Source: Mucilaginibacter tolerans
Lineage (GTDB): Bacteria; Bacteroidota; Bacteroidia; Sphingobacteriales; Sphingobacteriaceae
DNA: 64,000 nt
Direction: 5' to 3'
Assembly (NCBI RefSeq): GCF_030519375.1
Contig: NZ_JAUMKB010000025.1
Location: 1-64,000 of the forward strand
Part shown: positions 59,306-64,000 of the stretch, in pieces
Position numbering within the stretch: position 1 is the first letter of the stretch
Layout of the letters: each line of letters starts with the position of its first letter
Translations under genes and position numbers: made by a program
The notes under the pieces: model-generated
What the model saw: only the letters and a program-made list of their open reading frames with translations
The model's database searches: none
Told to the model about the DNA's origin: nothing

Positions 59306-60010
59306 TTAAAAAAATTTATCCGGATTTGGTACAAGATTCAAAAATGATTCGATGTTTTCCTGATAATGTGATTGATCCAGCCGATAGTAGAATGCACCTT
59401 TTTTAGACGATGCTTTATCTTTTTCCGGCAATTTCACCAGCAAACCTGTTGAAAGCAACTTACGGCTAAAGTTGCGGTCATCAAACTCGGCTTGATATAC
59501 ACCTTCATACAATGCCTGCAATTGTGGTATCGTAAATTTCTCGGGCAATAATTGAAACAAAATAGGGTGCAAAGCAGCTTTATAACGCAGTTGCCGTAAT
59601 GCCAGTTTTACCATTTCAGCATGGTCAAATATGAGGTCAGGCAATTCGTTTAGTAAAAACCATTCAGGATGGTACTCGTCGCTTATCTGCTGTTCATACT
59701 GATGTATATCGATCAAAGCATAATAAGCCACTGACAGTGTTCTTTCAACGGGGTCACGGTTGGGCTTACCAAAAACATGGAACTGATCCATGTATACATT
59801 TTTCAAGCCTGTACGCTGTTCCAGCACACGTATAGCGGCATCTTCAGGCGATTCATCCGGTTGAATAAACCCTCCCATCAAACTCCACTTGTTTCTTTCA
59901 GGCTCAATAGCCCGTTGCACCAACAGCAGTTTTATATTCCAGCCATCGAATCCAAAAATGATACAATCTGTTGCAACTAAAATTCTTTTGGCGCCGGTAT
60001 ATCTCTGCAT
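59306..60010 (-). CDS. Nudix-fold winged-helix regulator (NrtR/AraR type)
   Basis: 234 residues: Nudix domain (about 1-150) followed by a winged-helix domain (about 155-230, HPILFQLLPEKFTIPQLQALYEGVYQAEFDDRNFSRKLLSTGLLV). The Nudix box should read GX5EX7REUXEEXGU; here it is GFIQPDESPEDAAIRVLEQRTGL, where the Glu after Arg is Val and the EE pair is Gln-Arg, so hydrolysis is unlikely. This is the usual state in Nudix-related repressors such as NrtR and the Bacteroides AraR. The adjacent divergent gene is a Gfo/Idh oxidoreductase, so it may control sugar use. Two palindromes lie just upstream of its start. Confidence 0.85.
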   Translation of the reverse strand: MQRYTGAKRILVATDCIIFGFDGWNIKLLLVQRAIEPERNKWSLMGGFIQPDESPEDAAIRVLEQRTGLKNVYMDQFHVFGKPNRDPVERTLSVAYYALIDIHQYEQQISDEYHPEWFLLNELPDLIFDHAEMVKLALRQLRYKAALHPILFQLLPEKFTIPQLQALYEGVYQAEFDDRNFSRKLLSTGLLVKLPEKDKASSKKGAFYYRLDQSHYQENIESFLNLVPNPDKFF

Positions 60011-60023
60011 AAAAAGTGTTTGG

Positions 60024-60066
60024 TTTACAATTGTAAAAATAAATTCGAAGTATTAAAAATTAATAC
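60024..60066. promoter_or_regulatory. Two candidate operator palindromes next to the Nudix regulator start
   Basis: TTTACAATTGTAAA (60024-60037) is a perfect 14-base palindrome, and GTATTAAAAATTAATAC (60050-60066) is a perfect inverted repeat of 7-bp arms with a 3-base spacer. They lie 14 and 40 bases upstream of the regulator ATG. On the minus strand the first contains TACAATTG, one mismatch from a -7 box, so binding would block it. Confidence 0.6.
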
Positions 60067-60189
60067 GTTACCCTTTTTCTAATATTAATCTAATCCGAAA
60101 TTAAAACAATTTTCAAAGAAAGGTTATATAAAATAGATTGTAATATGATAGATTTAACTTGTAAACCACTTAGATGCCTTTTAGCTGTT

Positions 60190-60197
60190 TAACTTTG
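60190..60197 (+). promoter_or_regulatory. -7 promoter box of the Gfo/Idh gene (TAACTTTG)
   Basis: Exact TAnnTTTG match 97 bases before the ATG, so this gene would have a long leader in which ATCTAACTAAATC words repeat. Confidence 0.5.
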
Positions 60198-60294
60198 GCC
60201 AGATAGTAGCTCAACATAAGATAAGAACCTGTTCAAAATGTCCGAAAACATATTCAACTAAATCAACATAATCTAACTAAATCTCACTCCTAAA

Positions 60295-61482
60295 ATGAAA
60301 ATTGCTATGCTTGGTTCGGGCTTTATCGCCCGCTTTTATGCTGACTCGCTGAATGCACAGCGTAGAAAAGATACCCTGGTCAGCGTGTATTCACGCAGTA
60401 TGGAAAGAGCCGAAAAATTTGCTAAAGATTACGGTCTGCCCCATTACAGTAACAGCCTGGCTGAAGTAGTAGAACACCCTGATGTTGATGTGGTGGTGAT
60501 TGCTTTATCCAATGACCTGCATTTAGAAGCCGTTGAGGCATGTGCCAAAGCCGGCAAGCATGTTCTTTGTACCAAACCATTAGGCCGTACTGGCCAAGAA
60601 GCTAAAAAGATGATGCAACTGGTAGAAAAAGCTGGCATTATGGGCGGCTACCTGGAAGACCTTTGTTATACCCCTAAGTTCCTGAAATCACTTAATAGTG
60701 TAAAGGCCGGAAGCATTGGCCGCGTGCTGTGGGCAAAATCAAGAGAAACCCACCCCGGCCCGCATAGCGACTGGTTTTGGAATATAGAACAGTCAGGTGG
60801 CGGCGCTATTGTCGACCTGGGCTGTCACTGTATTGAGATAGCAAGAAATTTCATTGGAAAAGATATAAAACCAGTTGAGGTGATGTGCTGGGCAGCAACA
60901 CAGGTACATCCCATCGCAGCTGAAGACCATGCAATTGGTTTAGTAAAATATGCCAATGGCGTGATCGGTCAGTTTGAAGTAAGCTGGTGTTTCCGTGGCG
61001 GAATGGACTTGCGCGACGAGGTAATGGGTAGCGAAGGCACTATCTGGCTGAACAACTTCCTGCGTACAGGTTTTGAAATGTTCAGTACAGGAAAAGGCAC
61101 TAATTATGTTGCCGAAAAAGCTGAATCGAGCAGCGGCTGGTTATTCCCTGTTGGCGATGAGGTACATGAACTGGGCTATAGCCATATGTTTACCGATATG
61201 TTTGAGTCAATTGAACAAAAACGTGAGCCGATGGAAAGCTTTTATGATGGCTATGTGGTAAATTGTATCATCGATGCAGCGTACCGCTCAGCAAAATCGC
61301 GCAACTGGGAACCAGTGCAATTAGATGTATGGCGCGGCCGGACTGATGTGACCGAAGGACATGACTTCGCTTCATATGATGAACAGTATTATCTCATTAA
61401 AGAAGAGATCCTCCCAAATGGCGAAAAGAAACTAATCCTAAAAGACAAGAAAACCGGGGCAGTTGAGCGAAGGGACTTGTGA
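60295..61482 (+). CDS. Gfo/Idh/MocA-family oxidoreductase
   Basis: 395-residue NAD(P)-dependent dehydrogenase of the Gfo/Idh/MocA family; no signal peptide. The nucleotide motif is MLGSGFIARFYADSL. The usual EKP catalytic loop is here TKPLGRTGQEA, so the Glu is Thr, and the C-terminal half has SGGGAIVDLGCHCIEIARNFIG, where the His may act as the catalytic acid/base. Substrates in the family are mostly sugars or inositols; here it is unknown. The Thr in the EKP position occurs in other family members and does not prove loss of function. It is divergent from the Nudix regulator. Confidence 0.88.
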   Translation: MKIAMLGSGFIARFYADSLNAQRRKDTLVSVYSRSMERAEKFAKDYGLPHYSNSLAEVVEHPDVDVVVIALSNDLHLEAVEACAKAGKHVLCTKPLGRTGQEAKKMMQLVEKAGIMGGYLEDLCYTPKFLKSLNSVKAGSIGRVLWAKSRETHPGPHSDWFWNIEQSGGGAIVDLGCHCIEIARNFIGKDIKPVEVMCWAATQVHPIAAEDHAIGLVKYANGVIGQFEVSWCFRGGMDLRDEVMGSEGTIWLNNFLRTGFEMFSTGKGTNYVAEKAESSSGWLFPVGDEVHELGYSHMFTDMFESIEQKREPMESFYDGYVVNCIIDAAYRSAKSRNWEPVQLDVWRGRTDVTEGHDFASYDEQYYLIKEEILPNGEKKLILKDKKTGAVERRDL

Positions 61483-61495
61483 TAATTAGTTAAGT

Positions 61496-61554
61496 AGTTG
61501 ATTGGGTTGACTGAGTTAACTCAATCAACTATTCTCTGTTCAACTCAATCAACT
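61496..61554. repeat. AGTTGATTGGGTTGA inverted short repeat
   Basis: AGTTGATTGGGTTGA (61496-61510) pairs with TCAACTCAATCAACT (61540-61554) over 15 bp with one G-T, and GAGTTAACTC (61513-61522) is a perfect palindrome in the loop. It lies between convergent genes and overlaps the end of the ABC gene. Confidence 0.65.
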
Positions 61555-63309
61555 AACTCTTTTGCCCTGCAACAACATATTGATTGCATGATCCAACGAT
61601 CCGGCTGGTATTACCTCACCTGAGTTAACAAAGTATATTTCATCAGCGTTCTGAATAGTATTGAGTCTGTGCGCGATGATGACACGGGTGGTAGTTTTTG
61701 GTAGTTTTTCGAGGATATCACTCAGTAAACGCTCTGTGATGGTGTCAATATTTGCCGTGGCCTCGTCCAATATCAGCACTTCTGGGTTACGCAAAACCGC
61801 ACGCATAAAAGCAATTAATTGCTTTTGACCTAGGCTGATGCTATCACCAGATGACAATACCTTTGTTTCAAGTCCGTTCTCAAAAATAGCCAGTAAACTG
61901 TCTAAACTTGCCTCACCAAGTGCCTGTTCCAGTTCTTCATTGGTTGAGTCTTTATACAGTTCATTACCATAAAGAATGTTTTCTTTAACAGTGCCGGTAA
62001 ACAGGAACGGCTCCTGCAAAATAAAACCGATCTTTCGAGTCCGCACCTCGGCGTCATAAGAGCGTATATCTTTCCCATCAAGAAAGACCGTGCCCTGTGT
62101 CGGGTCATATAAGCGGGCAATCAGAGAAGCTGTCGTTGTTTTACCGCCACCGGTCGGGCCTACCAATGCGTAAGTTTTACCCCGTTCCAATTTGAAATTG
62201 ATATTATGCAGTATCTCATTGCCACCCGGGTATGCAAAGCGTACGTTTCTGAATTCCAATAATGCGTCCGACGTTTCTTTAAATTTCTCAGTCACCGTTA
62301 CAAGGTTGGTTTCCAATGAAAGTATTTGCGATACTCTATCCCACCCCGCCATAGCAGTCTGAAAGCTTGTCCATAAGGTAGCCAATTGTCTTAATGGGTT
62401 ATAAAAGCTGTTAGCGTAAGAAAGATAACTCACCAGCAAACCCACACTAAAATCACCTATTGATATTAAATAAATACCATAAGCTAAAACAATCAATTGA
62501 GCCGCACCAGCAAGTAAGCTATACACCGGTAAAAAAATATTATTGGCGATTCCGGCTTTTAAGGAGGTGGCATAATTGTCTTTATTCGCCTCGTCGAAAC
62601 GTTTGCGGAAATAATCGCGCCGGTTAAAGGCGATGATCACTTTAAAATTGTTCAGGCTCTCCTGTATCTCCGCACTCATCGCTCCCACACTCTTTAGGTT
62701 GACCGCATTCTTTCTTTTTATCCATGGAGATAATATTTTAGTAAATATCCAGGCTAATGCTGCCGGAGCAACAGTTGCGGCCCCCAGTTTAAGATTGATA
62801 CACAATAAAAATATACCAGCCCCGATCATTATGGAAAGGTTGCCTATGAACTGCATCAGAGACTGACTGAAGAAGGTATTTATCTTATCCGTATCGTTAT
62901 TCACGCGCGAGATCAGGTCACCGGCTTTGTTTTGATTAAAGAAAGCAACCGGCAGCTGCTGTAGTTTGTTGAATATGGCGTTTCGCAAAGTATAAAGCAT
63001 TCGCTGCCCCACTCCACCCATCAATTTAGTTTGAAGGTAACTCGCTACCAAACCACAGAAATACATTCCCAATAGAATAGCCGAATAGACTAATACACCA
63101 TGATAATCGTGAGGAATCACATATTTATCGATAGCATGCCCGATCATTAATGGTCCAAGCAAATTCACCCCCGAGTTAATAAGAATAGCTATCAACGCAA
63201 ACCACAGAATTTTGCGCTCATGCCTGATCAGCTCCAGCAGCCTTTTCAGTGCTGCCAGGGTGGATGTTTTTTCCTGCTGCGCCGAAAATTTATTTAGATC
63301 GTAATTCAT
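61549..63309 (-). CDS. ABC exporter half-transporter with non-canonical signature motif
   Basis: 586 residues: six membrane helices (about 35-320) and an ATPase domain. Walker A is GPTGGGKT (384-391), Walker B ends ILDEATANID with the catalytic Glu516 kept, and the H-loop is IIAHRLNTI. The signature LSGGQ is replaced by SLGQKQL (492-495 SLGQ). The upstream half-transporter has the complementary change, so the two fit the asymmetric heterodimer known from TM287/288 and BmrCD. Its start overlaps the upstream gene by 20 bases. Substrate unknown: drug or lipid export is typical for this class. Cytosolic N-terminus, inner membrane. Confidence 0.92.
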   Translation of the reverse strand: MNYDLNKFSAQQEKTSTLAALKRLLELIRHERKILWFALIAILINSGVNLLGPLMIGHAIDKYVIPHDYHGVLVYSAILLGMYFCGLVASYLQTKLMGGVGQRMLYTLRNAIFNKLQQLPVAFFNQNKAGDLISRVNNDTDKINTFFSQSLMQFIGNLSIMIGAGIFLLCINLKLGAATVAPAALAWIFTKILSPWIKRKNAVNLKSVGAMSAEIQESLNNFKVIIAFNRRDYFRKRFDEANKDNYATSLKAGIANNIFLPVYSLLAGAAQLIVLAYGIYLISIGDFSVGLLVSYLSYANSFYNPLRQLATLWTSFQTAMAGWDRVSQILSLETNLVTVTEKFKETSDALLEFRNVRFAYPGGNEILHNINFKLERGKTYALVGPTGGGKTTTASLIARLYDPTQGTVFLDGKDIRSYDAEVRTRKIGFILQEPFLFTGTVKENILYGNELYKDSTNEELEQALGEASLDSLLAIFENGLETKVLSSGDSISLGQKQLIAFMRAVLRNPEVLILDEATANIDTITERLLSDILEKLPKTTTRVIIAHRLNTIQNADEIYFVNSGEVIPAGSLDHAINMLLQGKRVS

Positions 63310-64000
63310 AATTGCTGGTACTTTGCTGTGAGTTAAATATCTGTACGTACTCTGTGCAGGTATGTATCAGTTGGTCATGTTTGCCTGTAGCTACTATTTC
63401 GCCTTCCATCAACAGGATGATCTGATCATATTGCTCAACCGAAGCTATTTTCTGTGTTACTGAGATCAATGTCAGTCCCGGATAATTCTTGTGTACATTC
63501 TCCAGGATCTTCTTCTCGGTATTGGTATCTACGCGAGCGGTAAAATCATCCAGCAATAAAATCTTCGGATTTACAGCCAATGCCCGTGCCAGCATAATAC
63601 GCTGCTTTTGCCCACCTGAAAGACTTGCGCCACGTTCTGAAACTACAGTGCTCAATTTTTCAGGTAATGCATTAATAAAATCGTGCAACTCGGCAGTATC
63701 AATGGCTTTTTGCAGCGATTCGTCGGTCACCGTATCACTAAAGGCAATATTCTCACGAATACTCATATTGAATATAATACTATCCTGGAACACAAATCCA
63801 ACCTGGCTGTGAAAGGCTTCGCTCTTATAAGCGTCGATCGGCCGGCCATCAAATTCTATCGTACCGGAATTGGGTTTTATCAGACCGGTCAGCAGATATA
63901 ACAACTGTGATTTGCCAGCCGCGGTTGGGCCTATGATTGCTATTTTTGATCCGGCTTCAACCGAAAAAGAAATATCTTTTAAAGCCGGCTTTTGACCATA
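63290..64000 (-). CDS. ABC exporter half-transporter, C-terminal ATPase part (5' end outside window)
   Basis: About 236 residues are visible; the frame is open to the right edge, so the membrane part lies outside. Walker A is GPTAAGKS, the signature LSGGQKQR is canonical, and Walker B is ILLLDDFTARVD, with Asp in place of the catalytic Glu. The H-loop position reads SVTQKIAS, with Gln where His is expected. Those changes make one ATP site of the dimer degenerate. It is translated ahead of the 586-residue partner, whose start lies 20 bases inside this gene, so the two are made together. Confidence 0.88.
   Translation of the reverse strand, partial: YGQKPALKDISFSVEAGSKIAIIGPTAAGKSQLLYLLTGLIKPNSGTIEFDGRPIDAYKSEAFHSQVGFVFQDSIIFNMSIRENIAFSDTVTDESLQKAIDTAELHDFINALPEKLSTVVSERGASLSGGQKQRIMLARALAVNPKILLLDDFTARVDTNTEKKILENVHKNYPGLTLISVTQKIASVEQYDQIILLMEGEIVATGKHDQLIHTCTEYVQIFNSQQSTSNYELRSK

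Overview
The window looks like core chromosome of a Bacteroidota bacterium, most likely a Sphingobacteriaceae relative (Mucilaginibacter or Pedobacter type). Four things point there: many promoters of the TAnnTTTG type, an Oar-like TonB receptor and a PorP/SprF protein, a 286-residue RpoD without region 1.1, and a type III glutamine synthetase. No transposase, integrase, phage gene, tRNA, rRNA or CRISPR array was seen. Nearly every gene is housekeeping, so the interest lies in regulation, in altered active sites and in the intergenic repeats.

Layout. 1-4.9 kb is a nitrogen block: a porin (cut by the left edge) and amtB on the minus strand, divergent from glnN. 5-8.2 kb holds a ClC channel and purM. 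8.2-11.6 kb is a TonB-dependent receptor. 11.9-16.2 kb holds lpdA, an MBL-fold hydrolase, rpoD and a PhzF-family gene. 16.3-23.1 kb holds smc, a lipoprotein S41 protease, and an operon of lolD, an orphan 102-residue protein and a HAD protein with two changed active-site aspartates. 23.3-26.1 kb holds sucC, a YceI protein and yciO. 26.1-30 kb is the trpDFBA operon, preceded by a complete attenuator: a promoter, a 14-codon leader peptide with three consecutive Trp codons, competing hairpins and an intrinsic terminator.

30-38 kb holds a KirBac channel, methylmalonyl-CoA epimerase, iscS-iscU-iscA, an acyl-CoA synthetase and lysS. 38-43.3 kb holds ung, an Lrp regulator, a mntR-mntH metal operon (MntH fused to a universal stress domain, with a palindrome upstream) and smpB. 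43.4-49 kb holds pcm, priA, a DUF423 gene and a large unknown membrane-anchored protein. 49-53.8 kb holds a putative outer-membrane barrel, tsaB, the rpmH-rnpA-yidD cluster, a ChaN-like protein and mscL. 53.9-59.3 kb holds rpoN, an orphan PorP/SprF protein and a divergent response regulator / 7TM histidine kinase pair. 59.3-64 kb holds a Nudix-fold regulator divergent from a Gfo/Idh oxidoreductase, and two ABC exporter halves whose motif changes fit a heterodimer with one degenerate ATP site.

Two themes recur. First, many TAnnTTTG boxes end only 3-20 bases before the start codon, which predicts very short or leaderless mRNAs. Second, about fifteen gene junctions carry short degenerate direct and inverted repeats whose word differs from junction to junction; several form long perfect hairpins.
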